Assembly: GCF_001570725.1 (NCBI RefSeq)
Contig: NZ_BCNV01000001.1
Coordinates: 3,038,001-3,102,000, forward strand
Reading direction: 5' to 3'
Length of the DNA: 64,000 bases
Source: Paenibacillus amylolyticus
GTDB taxonomy: Bacteria > Bacillota > Bacilli > Paenibacillales > Paenibacillaceae
Both the position numbers and the translations under genes were made by a program. Below the pieces are notes generated by a model. It saw only the letters and a list, made by a program, of their open reading frames with translations. It did not search any database and was not told the origin of the DNA. Positions 1 to 7,786 of the stretch are shown one piece after another; the stretch's first letter is position 1, and each line of letters starts with the position of its first letter.

Positions 1-222
1 CCTGCAGGCATGACGAAAAAACCCGGCTTACCGTTCTTGCTTGTGTTTTTCTATAAACTCTGCGACTTATTCTGAAACAAAATACAGAAGTTGCCGGAGC
101 ATGGGTCAAGACTGTGGTTCATGAAGACTCACCATCAGCACTCACCAATACCCCGGGATTCGGGGGACAAATAAACCGAGCAACACTTTGGCAAAAAAAC
201 AGCCTTGTATCGGACTCAGTCG
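1..222. other. Intergenic stretch downstream of ubiX
   Basis: No convincing coding region is visible on either strand; short ATG/GTG frames on the minus strand end within about ten codons. A weak sigma-A-like sequence on the minus strand (TTGACC, 17 bases, TGTATT) may drive whatever gene lies beyond the window start. The related B. subtilis operon continues to hepT, so the next gene could be hepT or another quinone gene, but it is not in view. Confidence 0.4.
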
Positions 223-843
223 TTATCCCCGTTTATCCGGTTCTCCCCATCTTGTAAACAGTTGATGTGGGATGCGCAAGCTATCAAGCACTTTCCCCAC
301 CAAAAACATAATCAACTCATCCATAGTCTGAGGTTTGTAATAAAAAGCAGGCATAGCCGGTATCATTCGTACACCAAGACGGGAGAGCTTCAGCATGTTC
401 TCCAGATGGATTGCATGAAGAGGCGTCTCACGTGGTACGAGGATCAATGTTCTTCCCTCTTTCATCATAACATCGGCTGCGCGGGACATCAGATTATCCG
501 AAGATCCCTGCGCGATGGAGGAAAGAGTTCCCATAGAACATGGCATAACAATCATGCCATCGGCCAGATAAGAACCACTTGCAATGGAGGCCCCTATATC
601 ACTCACAGGATGATAGATCAGAGAACCAGCACGGTTGCCGAATTTTTCTTCCAGCACCCCATCCCGATTCGTCACATCCCAGTCCATTTCTTCTTTCAGT
701 ACACGCCACCCTGCATTGGATATGACCAGATGAACGTTATATTCCAAATCAAGCAGCGTTTCAATTAATCGAATGCCATATATACTGCCACTCGCTCCGG
801 TAATTCCGACAACCAGTCGTTTATTGTCCGGCTGCTGTACCAT
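223..843 (-). CDS. ubiX: UbiX-family flavin prenyltransferase
   Basis: The product (206 aa) belongs to the UbiX/Pad1 flavoprotein family, which attaches a dimethylallyl group to FMN to make the prenyl-FMN cofactor of UbiD-type decarboxylases. Visible family motifs are GITGASGSIYG near the N-terminus, PCSMGTLSSIA in the middle and the phosphate-binding PRETPLH with the following ENM near residue 145. Its ATG directly abuts the stop codon of the upstream prenyltransferase gene (TAAATG), so translation is probably coupled. Sitting in a quinone operon with hepS, menG and a UbiA-type enzyme, it probably supports decarboxylation of a menaquinone precursor (inference); no UbiD partner is present in the window. 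Confidence 0.9.
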   Translation of the reverse strand: MVQQPDNKRLVVGITGASGSIYGIRLIETLLDLEYNVHLVISNAGWRVLKEEMDWDVTNRDGVLEEKFGNRAGSLIYHPVSDIGASIASGSYLADGMIVMPCSMGTLSSIAQGSSDNLMSRAADVMMKEGRTLILVPRETPLHAIHLENMLKLSRLGVRMIPAMPAFYYKPQTMDELIMFLVGKVLDSLRIPHQLFTRWGEPDKRG

Positions 844-1710
844 TTATTTCACCGCCAGATCAATCAAAGTGAACGTAAATACGATTAAACTAAGCAAACT
901 GTTCATGGTAAAGAATGCCGTTTGAACACGACTCATATCATTAGGCGATACAATATAGTGTTGATAGAACAGAATACCGTACGTAACCAGCATGCCTGCG
1001 CCATACCACCAGCTCAGATCTGTCATCAACAATAACGCAAGAAAACCAATTGCAGTAATCACATGGAAGAACTTGGCGATCTGCAATGATTTAACCAGGC
1101 CAAAACGGGAAGGTATCGAATGAAGGCCTTCACCTTGGTCAAACTCCAGATCCTGACATGCATAGATAATATCAAAACCTGCTGTCCAGAACACAATCGT
1201 AACGTACAGGACAATCGCTGTCCAATCCATCGTACCCGTTACAGCTACCCAGCCACCAAGCGGTGCCAAACCAATTGTCATTCCGAGAACGACGTGGCAT
1301 AGCCATGTGAAACGTTTGGTGTACGAATACAGTACCAGCATAAACACAGCAATAGGCAACAGCTGCATCGATAATACATTAAGATTGGATGAGGCCCAGA
1401 ATAACAATATAAAAGAGATAATGACGAATATAACAACTTCCCCATTTTTCAACAGACCTGCAGGGATCGCTCTCATCGCGGTACGCGGATTTTTGCCATC
1501 AATCGCTTGGTCAATAATTCGGTTCAAACCGAAAGCCGCACTACGTGCGCCGACCATCGCAAGCAATACCCACATAATCTGCATCCAGCTTGGGAAAGTA
1601 TCATTCACTACCATGGAGCCGAGAATGGCCCCCATAAATGCAAAGGGTAAAGCGAAAAGCGTGTGTTCAATCTTGATCATTTCTAAAAAGATGCGAATTT
1701 TCCTAAACAT
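844..1710 (-). CDS. UbiA-family aromatic prenyltransferase (MqnP/UbiA type)
   Basis: This is an integral membrane prenyltransferase of about 288 aa with some eight hydrophobic segments. The two Mg-diphosphate motifs of the family are present: NRIIDQAID around residues 70-78 and the second Asp-rich motif in IIYACQDLEFD near residue 185. It would join a polyprenyl chain to an aromatic acid. I chose the ATG at 1710 (MFRKIR) over an ATG at 1731; the start overlaps the end of menG by 8 bases, as in a tight operon. The sequence resembles the UbiA/MqnP group rather than MenA, and together with ubiX this fits the futalosine menaquinone route (inference). It could instead be annotated as a 4-hydroxybenzoate polyprenyltransferase-like protein. 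Confidence 0.88.
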   Translation of the reverse strand: MFRKIRIFLEMIKIEHTLFALPFAFMGAILGSMVVNDTFPSWMQIMWVLLAMVGARSAAFGLNRIIDQAIDGKNPRTAMRAIPAGLLKNGEVVIFVIISFILLFWASSNLNVLSMQLLPIAVFMLVLYSYTKRFTWLCHVVLGMTIGLAPLGGWVAVTGTMDWTAIVLYVTIVFWTAGFDIIYACQDLEFDQGEGLHSIPSRFGLVKSLQIAKFFHVITAIGFLALLLMTDLSWWYGAGMLVTYGILFYQHYIVSPNDMSRVQTAFFTMNSLLSLIVFTFTLIDLAVK

Positions 1711-2431
1711 GCTGATTCTCCTTGGTTCCAATATGCAGTGCCGCGATACCTCCGGTCAGAGGGTAGGCCTGCACTTGTTGCAATCCAGTTTCTGCAAAAA
1801 TGTCTGCCAGTTCCTTCCTTCCCGGAAAAATGGCCAAAGAATCCGGCAGCCATTTGTACTGCTCAAAACTTTTAGCGAACACTTTGGCAAGATTCGGTAA
1901 AACCTTCTCAAAATAAAAATAATAAATGCCCTTGAACGGTTGCCAGGTTGGCTTGGACAATTCCAGGCATACAACCATACCGCCCGGTTTTACTACACGT
2001 TTCATCTCAGACAACACCTGTCTGAGATCAGGTACATTGCGCAGCCCGAACCCGATCGTCACATAATCGAATGAATTGTCTTCAAAAGGAAGTGACATGG
2101 CATTTCCCTGTGTCAGGGTAATCTGCTTCTGACGCTGTACGGCATTGATCTTCGTTTGGCCAACTTCGAGCATGTTGCTGCTGAAATCAAGCCCATGCAT
2201 GTGCCCCGTTTCACTTGCTTCTGCCATGGCGAGCGTCCAGTCACATGTGCCGCAGCACAAATCAAGACCGGTGTCGCCTTTGGACATATTCATCTTTTTC
2301 ATGGTGAATTTGCGCCAAGCCTTATGCCTGCGGAAACTTAGAATATCATTCATGACATCATATTTTCCGGCTATACTCTGAAAAACCGAATGGACATATT
2401 CTTCTTTCGGTTTGCTCTCTCCGCTCCCCAT
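1703..2431 (-). CDS. menG: Demethylmenaquinone methyltransferase
   Basis: The product (242 aa) is a class I SAM-dependent methyltransferase of the UbiE/MenG family, which performs the last C-methylation of menaquinone. Visible signatures are FQSIAGKYDVMNDILSF near the N-terminus, the SAM-binding LDLCCGTCDWT near residue 57 and GFGLRNVPD near residue 128. A GAGGGGGA ribosome site precedes the ATG. It lies 15 bases after hepS and overlaps the UbiA gene, the same hepS-menG pairing as in B. subtilis. One of the SAM-motif positions is Cys-Cys-Gly, common in this family. Confidence 0.95.
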   Translation of the reverse strand: MGSGESKPKEEYVHSVFQSIAGKYDVMNDILSFRRHKAWRKFTMKKMNMSKGDTGLDLCCGTCDWTLAMAEASETGHMHGLDFSSNMLEVGQTKINAVQRQKQITLTQGNAMSLPFEDNSFDYVTIGFGLRNVPDLRQVLSEMKRVVKPGGMVVCLELSKPTWQPFKGIYYFYFEKVLPNLAKVFAKSFEQYKWLPDSLAIFPGRKELADIFAETGLQQVQAYPLTGGIAALHIGTKENQHV

Positions 2432-2446
2432 TCGTCTGTCTCCCCC

Positions 2447-3310
2447 TCAATCTTCCCTTACTGCCGCATGTGAAGGCTGCAAATATGTTAAGTACGGCTC
2501 AAGAATTGCATGTATCTCATGCAAGCCCATCCGCCCTTCCTCGTCTTGCAACAACAGTTGAATGCGGTGTGTACATTCGCGAAGCTTGTCCAGCAGAACC
2601 TCGCCAACCCTATGCTTCAGCACCATAGCGTTCCATACACGTGCATCTGGTTCAGACTGACGCAGCACACTGCGCTCATCGTCATTACCGTACTCGTATA
2701 TGTGCCAGTATGCATAGCTGTGAAGAAATTGTTGTTCGTCATTCATCCGCTTCAGTTCTTCCACGATCGTTTCGCAGGAGCTGAATTCGGTCAACAGGCT
2801 GTTCCATAAGGACTCTTCCTTATCTTGAATCATGCCTGTAAATGAAAGAAACAGCTGCATCCTCAGCTGTACCGTTTCACGCAAGTATTCATCAGCCGAA
2901 ACGAGAAGCTTCTTCATCCGTTCATACAGCGTCATCTTGCGTGCGTTCACTTCGGATACAGCAGCACTGAGTTTGCCAATCATTTCAATTTTGCCTGCAT
3001 GGGCAAGCAATTGATAGAAACGGCTACTTAAATAATCTCCGGCGAGCACATTCAACTGGCGTGAACGCATCTCCTGCTCTCTTCGCTCACCGGAAATGGT
3101 ATCGATTCGATCATGCGTATCCATGGCCAACTGAACGAGCGAAGTTGCAAGAGCATATAGCTCTTGATGCACCTTTTCGTCTGTGCGGCCCACAAAAACC
3201 TGCAACAGACGTGCCCGGCTATCCGGAAATGATGGGATTTCCGTATGTTGTCGAATCATGTCGTAATCCGTATATTTCTTTGCTAGTTGGGGTACGCGAT
3301 ATGAATTCAT
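2447..3310 (-). CDS. hepS: Heptaprenyl diphosphate synthase component I
   Basis: The protein (287 aa) matches the small regulatory subunit of heptaprenyl diphosphate synthase, which makes the menaquinone side chain together with HepT. It lacks DDxxD prenyltransferase motifs, as expected for subunit I, and is predicted mostly helical and soluble. An upstream extension to 3394 is open, but the ATG at 3310 follows a GGAGG site and gives the normal length. Identity rests on position directly before menG and on the general sequence; the catalytic subunit hepT would lie beyond the window start. Confidence 0.85.
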   Translation of the reverse strand: MNSYRVPQLAKKYTDYDMIRQHTEIPSFPDSRARLLQVFVGRTDEKVHQELYALATSLVQLAMDTHDRIDTISGERREQEMRSRQLNVLAGDYLSSRFYQLLAHAGKIEMIGKLSAAVSEVNARKMTLYERMKKLLVSADEYLRETVQLRMQLFLSFTGMIQDKEESLWNSLLTEFSSCETIVEELKRMNDEQQFLHSYAYWHIYEYGNDDERSVLRQSEPDARVWNAMVLKHRVGEVLLDKLRECTHRIQLLLQDEEGRMGLHEIHAILEPYLTYLQPSHAAVRED

Positions 3311-3411
3311 TCTCAGCCTCCGAGCCTTAACATTGTTAAACCATTTCTGCACTACAATCTTATATATTATAGCATATGTTGATCGGGCACGCACTGAATC
3401 CTGCTATTCTA

Positions 3412-3963
3412 TTACCCTTGACTTGTCATTTCGAATTGCTTCTTCCAGAGTTCGGTCTCCATCAAATGAAACCAGTCCTTCAATTCATCCGAAAAGGCCG
3501 CACTTTTCCAGTTCCGTAATGTTTCAATCGCATACAGTGGCCATTCTCCACGCCGAATATCAGCAGCAAGCAACAGATGTCGTTTATGCATCCATTCATC
3601 TTCTGCCATCACACGTAGCAGCACCTGATCCACGTTGTCCAGACTCCGAAAGCCCAAATCCGCCACAGCTGCCATATTCTCATAGATTTCGGTGTAACTC
3701 GTAGCCGTGCCTTTAACCTTGAGATCCAGTCTCAAAATAGACTGTTTCCATTCCACTCTTGCAATGGGTGTAGATAGTTGCAGGGAGCTTAGCACGTCAA
3801 CCAGGTTGTCATCCGTTAGCTGGACTGGATGATGTGTTGCAGAGACAGGTTGTACGTTTTCCCCGCCCCATGTACGCATATGTAAGGTTTGTATCGCAAC
3901 AAGCAGAAAGACCGCCGCAACCGTTGCCAGGATTGAAGCAGTAACAATCATCCGCGGTTTCAT
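3412..3963 (-). CDS. Membrane-anchored protein of unknown function
   Basis: I do not recognise a named family. The 183-aa product has one hydrophobic segment at residues 7-24 preceded by Lys/Arg, so it is probably a type II membrane protein with an extracytoplasmic domain of about 155 residues rich in acidic and aromatic positions. It lies between mtrB (with its own terminator) and hepS, and is 101 bases upstream of hepS, so it may be the first gene of the quinone operon. No catalytic motif or cysteine pair is visible. Confidence 0.75.
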   Translation of the reverse strand: MKPRMIVTASILATVAAVFLLVAIQTLHMRTWGGENVQPVSATHHPVQLTDDNLVDVLSSLQLSTPIARVEWKQSILRLDLKVKGTATSYTEIYENMAAVADLGFRSLDNVDQVLLRVMAEDEWMHKRHLLLAADIRRGEWPLYAIETLRNWKSAAFSDELKDWFHLMETELWKKQFEMTSQG

Positions 3964-4030
3964 ATACGCCTCCCTGCCTTTACCTGTTAGTGTAGTCTGT
4001 CCGGTAAAGGCTCATACCTCATTGTACAAT

Positions 4031-4053
4031 GAAAAAAAGCAGGCTATGCCTGC
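4031..4053 (-). terminator. Rho-independent terminator after mtrB
   Basis: On the minus strand a GCAGGC/GCCTGC hairpin with a three-base loop is followed by seven T residues, 30 bases past the mtrB stop. Confidence 0.85.
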
Positions 4054-4084
4054 AATCTTCATTTGAGCGTATTCAACCTGTGCA

Positions 4085-4306
4085 TTACTCCGATTCAATC
4101 TGACCATGCTTGGTAATCAGCGTGGCTTTGCCCCGGATTTTAATAGCTGAAGTATGGGTGGTAAATTGAGCAAACATCACTTCACCTTTGTCCAATTTCT
4201 CGGTGTGGTGAAAACGTGTATCCTGACCTCGGGTTAATCCGATCACCTGGACACCATTTTCCTCTGCCTTAATTACAATATAATCATTGCCGGTTGGATG
4301 ATCCAT
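4085..4306 (-). CDS. mtrB: Tryptophan RNA-binding attenuation protein (TRAP)
   Basis: The 73-aa product closely matches TRAP, the 11-subunit ring protein that, when loaded with tryptophan, binds G/UAG repeats in trp leader RNAs. The family core is plain: [19 protein letters not shown] and [14 protein letters not shown]. The ATG at 4306 follows an AAGGGGA ribosome site; longer frames to 4396 run into the promoter. It is transcribed alone, from a TTGACA promoter to a terminator at 4031-4053. In B. subtilis mtrB follows folE (mtrA); here the upstream neighbour is hup, and no folE is seen. No anti-TRAP gene is in the window. Confidence 0.95.
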   Translation of the reverse strand: MDHPTGNDYIVIKAEENGVQVIGLTRGQDTRFHHTEKLDKGEVMFAQFTTHTSAIKIRGKATLITKHGQIESE

Positions 4307-4340
4307 CACGCATGTCCCCTTCTTTCGTTCGATAGCGTTA

Positions 4341-4369
4341 ATGATGATTAAGATTGTTTCATTTGTCAA
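4341..4369 (-). promoter_or_regulatory. Sigma-A-like promoter of mtrB
   Basis: On the minus strand TTGACA (4369-4364) is separated by exactly 17 bases from CATCAT (4346-4341), about 35 bases before the mtrB start. The -35 is perfect and the -10 matches 4 of 6. Confidence 0.7.
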
Positions 4370-4453
4370 CCAGCGCCTTATACGAATGAACCGCAAGAAT
4401 AGGCTATCGTCGGGTCATACTACAGTTGTACAGCCACAGAAAGGAGAATCTGC

Positions 4454-4615
4454 ATGAGATACACCCCTGCTGCACTTACAGACGAGCATATTCATCAGTT
4501 AAAAGAAATTGAACAGCATCTGTCTGCAGCTGCTGGCGAAGAACTGATTCTCGTTGCTTATGCCGGACAACCGGATGATCCTGAACACTCGGATAACCAG
4601 AAGAATCATCGTTAA
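4454..4615 (+). CDS. Small acidic protein, 53 aa, unknown function
   Basis: A 53-codon frame starts with ATG six bases after a strong AAAGGAGAA ribosome site and ends just before a terminator shared with hup. The product begins MRYTPAALTDEHIHQLKEIE and ends in a polar tail rich in Asp, Glu, His and Asn; the middle (LILVAYAG) is hydrophobic. It sits between divergent mtrB and convergent hup, so it has its own transcript. No family is recognised. The good ribosome site, natural codon use and matching terminator argue for a real gene. Confidence 0.75.
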   Translation: MRYTPAALTDEHIHQLKEIEQHLSAAAGEELILVAYAGQPDDPEHSDNQKNHR

Positions 4616-4625
4616 AGGGCAAAAG

Positions 4626-4656
4626 AAAAGGCCGTGAACAAGTCACGGTCTTTTTG
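4626..4656. terminator. Bidirectional terminator between small ORF and hup
   Basis: The hairpin GGCCGTGA / GTCACGGTC with an ACAA loop is flanked by A-rich sequence on the left and TTTTT on the right, so it can end the plus-strand small ORF and the minus-strand hup transcript. Confidence 0.85.
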
Positions 4657-4681
4657 TCGACATATGGAATATGTAGAAATC

Positions 4682-4954
4682 TTATTTAATTCCGTCTTTG
4701 AGCGCTTTACCTGGTTTGAATGCAGGAATTTTGCTCGCAGGAATTTCGATTTCTTCACCTGTTTGCGGGTTGCGTCCTTTACGTGCAGAGCGCTCGCGAA
4801 CTTCGAAGTTCCCAAAACCAACCAATTGTACTTTATCTCCGCTTTGAAGAGCCTCAGAGATTGCTTCGAATACGGCATCAACCGCTTTCGTTACATCTTT
4901 CTTGGACAATTCAGTCGCTTCGGATACGTGTGTAATCAAGTCTGATTTGTTCAT
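4682..4954 (-). CDS. hup: DNA-binding protein HU
   Basis: The 90-aa protein is a canonical HU-family nucleoid protein. It begins [12 protein letters not shown], has the body motif [17 protein letters not shown] and the DNA-binding arm [10 protein letters not shown] with the intercalating Pro, and ends PGKALKD. The ATG at 4954 follows AGGAGGTGA at ideal spacing, ruling out the longer open frame to 5119. HU dimers bend and compact DNA. In B. subtilis the gene (hbs) also lies between spoIVA and mtrB; here an ABC transporter operon separates hup from spoIVA. Confidence 0.97.
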   Translation of the reverse strand: MNKSDLITHVSEATELSKKDVTKAVDAVFEAISEALQSGDKVQLVGFGNFEVRERSARKGRNPQTGEEIEIPASKIPAFKPGKALKDGIK

Positions 4955-5005
4955 TTGTTTTTCACCTCCTGTATCAATGTCCTGAATGTTATACTGTGTT
5001 TCCGT

Positions 5006-5034
5006 TTTATAGCGAAATATACGTTCATACGCAA
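5006..5034 (-). promoter_or_regulatory. Sigma-A-like promoter of hup
   Basis: On the minus strand TTGCGT (5034-5029), a 17-base spacer and TATAAA (5011-5006) lie about 50 bases before the hup start codon. Confidence 0.6.
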
Positions 5035-5171
5035 AAAATCTACGTACATCTTGAGCGATGAACACAAATCTCCGCCTGCGGTCAACAGTCATTTTCGGCA
5101 GAATGTCGCCTGAAACCACGGGGATTTCAGACGCCGAACAAATTTCATACTAATACAGACAGCCCACAATT

Positions 5172-6158
5172 TCAAGTCCGGTTGCGGTTTAAGACGTAAA
5201 ATGTAACTGCCAGAGCGAGCACGAGAACCCCACCTTTTACAATATCATGCGTGAAATACTGTACGTTCATCATTGTCAAACCGTTCACGAGAACACCAAT
5301 TAGAACCGAACCGATGAAGGTTCCAATGACATTCGGTTTACCCGCGCCAAACACAGAGAAACCGACAAATACAGCGGCTACGGATTCCATTAACAACGGT
5401 GATCCCGCATCTATTTGACCAGAACCTACTTTGGAAGCATAGATGATACCACCGATTGCCGCAAACACTCCAGCGGCTACATAGGCGAGTGTACGCACCT
5501 TTTTCACCTTGATTCCGGACAGACGTGCCGCTTCTTCATTACCGCCCGTAATGTACATCTGGCGCCCGTATTTCGTATACGTCAAAAAGATATGCACACC
5601 TATTACTGCAATAAGTAGCAGAATAACTGATATCGGCATACCTAGCCATTTACCCTGCCCTATAAGCAGAAATGTCGGGTCCATCTCTCCCGCAGCTTTG
5701 CTTCCATCAGGGAATTGCATATGATTGTAAATGGTATATCCTTGCGCATACGTTTTGTGAATGCCGCCGATGATGTACATCGTGGCAAGGGTCGCCAGCA
5801 GATCCGGAATACGCAATTTTACGATCAGTAAAGCATTCAGTAAACCAATAACAGCCCCGATAATCAGTGGCACAATAATGACAATCGCTAGTGGCTGCTG
5901 ATACCAAATCATTAACGAAGCAGTAACAACGGTGGTCAATGAGACCGTCGCCCCCACTGAGAGATCGAATCCATCAACTATGAGAGATAACGTAACACCA
6001 ATCGCTACAAAGGTAACGATAGAGATCGAGCCCAAAATATCGGTCAAGTTACTGTACGTAAAGAAATAAGGCAATTTAATGCCGAAAAATGCGATAACAC
6101 CTATGATAACAATAATCGCCCCATAACGGAACGCAAAATCCAGTGATTTATCCTTCAT
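5172..6158 (-). CDS. Sugar-type ABC transporter permease (RbsC family)
   Basis: The 328-aa product is an integral membrane permease of the ribose/xylose/galactose class with about eight to ten hydrophobic segments. Family features include DGFDLSVGATVSLTTVV near residue 65 and TGGNEEAARLSGI near residue 205. Its ATG overlaps the stop of the ATPase gene by four bases. It works with the ATPase and lipoprotein encoded upstream. No sugar kinase, isomerase or repressor gene is adjacent, so the substrate (a pentose, hexose, autoinducer or nucleoside) cannot be read from context. Confidence 0.92.
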   Translation of the reverse strand: MKDKSLDFAFRYGAIIVIIGVIAFFGIKLPYFFTYSNLTDILGSISIVTFVAIGVTLSLIVDGFDLSVGATVSLTTVVTASLMIWYQQPLAIVIIVPLIIGAVIGLLNALLIVKLRIPDLLATLATMYIIGGIHKTYAQGYTIYNHMQFPDGSKAAGEMDPTFLLIGQGKWLGMPISVILLLIAVIGVHIFLTYTKYGRQMYITGGNEEAARLSGIKVKKVRTLAYVAAGVFAAIGGIIYASKVGSGQIDAGSPLLMESVAAVFVGFSVFGAGKPNVIGTFIGSVLIGVLVNGLTMMNVQYFTHDIVKGGVLVLALAVTFYVLNRNRT

Positions 6159-7672
6159 GATTGCACCTCTTGTCCACCGCTTGCATAGTATAGCAGCTGT
6201 TCTTGATTAGTCTCGCCCCGTTTGAACTCTTTAACGATAACACCTTCGCACATAACAGCGATACGGTCACCGATCCCCATGCCTTCATCCAGTTCACAGG
6301 TGAAATAGATTACGCCCTTACCCGCCAAGGCCAGTTCATTAATGATGCGGAAAATGTCACTTTTCGCCCCAATGTCTACTCCCTTGGTTGGCTCATCAAA
6401 TATAAATACATCCGCATCCGCATTAAGCCATTTGCCAATGGCCACCTTCTGCTGATTACCACCACTTAGATATTTCACTTCCTGTTTCACGGACGATGTC
6501 TTGATTCCGAGCTGTTTCACCAATGATTCCGCATTCTGACGCTCCCGCTTGCGGTTTACGAAACCTAATGTACTGAGGCGACTAAGCAAAGGCAGGCTTA
6601 AATTCCGTTCCACGTTCTCCTGGATCAGAATTCCCTGTTTGCGTCGTTCCTCCGGTACAGAAACGATCCCCAGAGCCGCCGCATCCGCCGGCTGAGACAG
6701 GCGAAGGTTACGGTTGTTAAGCCGGATCTCGCCTCCCTCCAGTCGATCTGCGCCAATGAGCAAACGAGAGCTTTCTGTTTTCCCAGCCCCTACCAGACCC
6801 ACGACAGCGAGGACTTCACCTCGGCGTACTGAGAGATCAACACCTTTGACCTTCACTCCACGACGTAGCCCACGCGCTTCCAATAGCAGCTCTCCCACAG
6901 GTGCTTCCGTCTTCGGGAACTCTTCTTCAAACGGCTTGCCCAACATCTGTGTGACCAGGTCGTTAATAGTCAGTCCTTTCGCTTCACCGGTAAATACATG
7001 TTGCCCATCTCTCATAACCGTAACGCGATCACAGTGACCCGTCACTTCAGCAAGGCGGTGGGTAATGAAAATACAAGCTACACCCCGCTCCTTCAGCAGA
7101 TGAACAATGCGGAAAAATGCATCCGTTTCTTCCTGACTGAGCGGTGCAGTAGGTTCGTCAAAAATGATGACCTTGGCATCCTGAATCAAAATCCGTGCCA
7201 GCAATATCATCTGTTTCTCTGCAAGTGTCAGATAGGCTACTTTTTGGTGAACCGATATGTCTGCTCCTAATTGCTTCAGTGCTTCAACCGCACGCTGTTG
7301 CAGCTTCCGCGGACTCTTCCACCAGCCTCCAGCAGATGAAGCCAACTGATCCAGCATAATGTTCTCCGCAGCCGTCAGCTGTGGCACCAGTGCCGCATCC
7401 ACTTCCTGATACACACAGTGAATCCCACTTGCCTTCGCGTCTCCCGGGGAACTCAAGTGAAGCGCTTGTCCACTCAACTGAATCGTACCCTGATCCAATT
7501 GATAGGCACCGGACAGAATTTTCATTAACGTGCTCTTACCGGCACCATTGGCACCCAGCAGCGCATGAATCTCCCCGCCTTTTACAGAGAAATCCACATC
7601 CTTCAATGCAGGAATGCCTGAAAACTGCTTGTGGATATGTTCCATTTGAAGCAGAGTTGGTGCAGTGCTCAT
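6155..7672 (-). CDS. Sugar-type ABC transporter ATP-binding protein (RbsA family, double cassette)
   Basis: The protein (505 aa) has two tandem ABC domains. The N-terminal one has Walker A GANGAGKST near residue 40 and Walker B IIFDEPTAPL; its signature region (AYLTLAEKQ) is non-canonical. The C-terminal cassette has GLVGAGKTESSR, the signature LSGGNQQK and Walker B IFDEPTKGVD. This asymmetry is usual in RbsA-type proteins. The ATG at 7672 follows GGAGGTTAACATC, favoured over an upstream start at 7723. It lies 114 bases after the binding-protein gene, across an intra-operon hairpin, and overlaps the permease gene by four bases. Confidence 0.95.
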   Translation of the reverse strand: MSTAPTLLQMEHIHKQFSGIPALKDVDFSVKGGEIHALLGANGAGKSTLMKILSGAYQLDQGTIQLSGQALHLSSPGDAKASGIHCVYQEVDAALVPQLTAAENIMLDQLASSAGGWWKSPRKLQQRAVEALKQLGADISVHQKVAYLTLAEKQMILLARILIQDAKVIIFDEPTAPLSQEETDAFFRIVHLLKERGVACIFITHRLAEVTGHCDRVTVMRDGQHVFTGEAKGLTINDLVTQMLGKPFEEEFPKTEAPVGELLLEARGLRRGVKVKGVDLSVRRGEVLAVVGLVGAGKTESSRLLIGADRLEGGEIRLNNRNLRLSQPADAAALGIVSVPEERRKQGILIQENVERNLSLPLLSRLSTLGFVNRKRERQNAESLVKQLGIKTSSVKQEVKYLSGGNQQKVAIGKWLNADADVFIFDEPTKGVDIGAKSDIFRIINELALAGKGVIYFTCELDEGMGIGDRIAVMCEGVIVKEFKRGETNQEQLLYYASGGQEVQS

Positions 7673-7752
7673 GATGTTAACCTCCAATCGTTCCCTTCCG
7701 GGAGCATCCCTTTTCTCATCCATATCTCACGTGTCTTTATTATGGTTGGAAA

Positions 7753-7774
7753 AAGCGCGCCTTGCGGCGCGCTT
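7753..7774 (-). terminator. Intra-operon attenuating hairpin
   Basis: On the minus strand AAGCGCGCC-GCAA-GGCGCGCTT is followed by a short TTT tract between the binding-protein and ATPase genes. Such hairpins often keep binding-protein mRNA more abundant than that of the membrane parts (inference). Confidence 0.7.
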
Positions 7775-7786
7775 CCCTTACGCTGC

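Noticed and set aside
1..8. CCTGCAGG at the window edge
   Set aside because: A single restriction-type palindrome with no supporting context; chance.
213..240. GTCGTTATCCCC near the ubiX end as a third repeat copy
   Set aside because: It is coding sequence of the ubiX C-terminus and lacks the paired arms and AGGCGAAC block.
4454..4615. Anti-TRAP gene next to mtrB
   Set aside because: The small protein lacks the zinc cysteines of anti-TRAP and is not similar to it.
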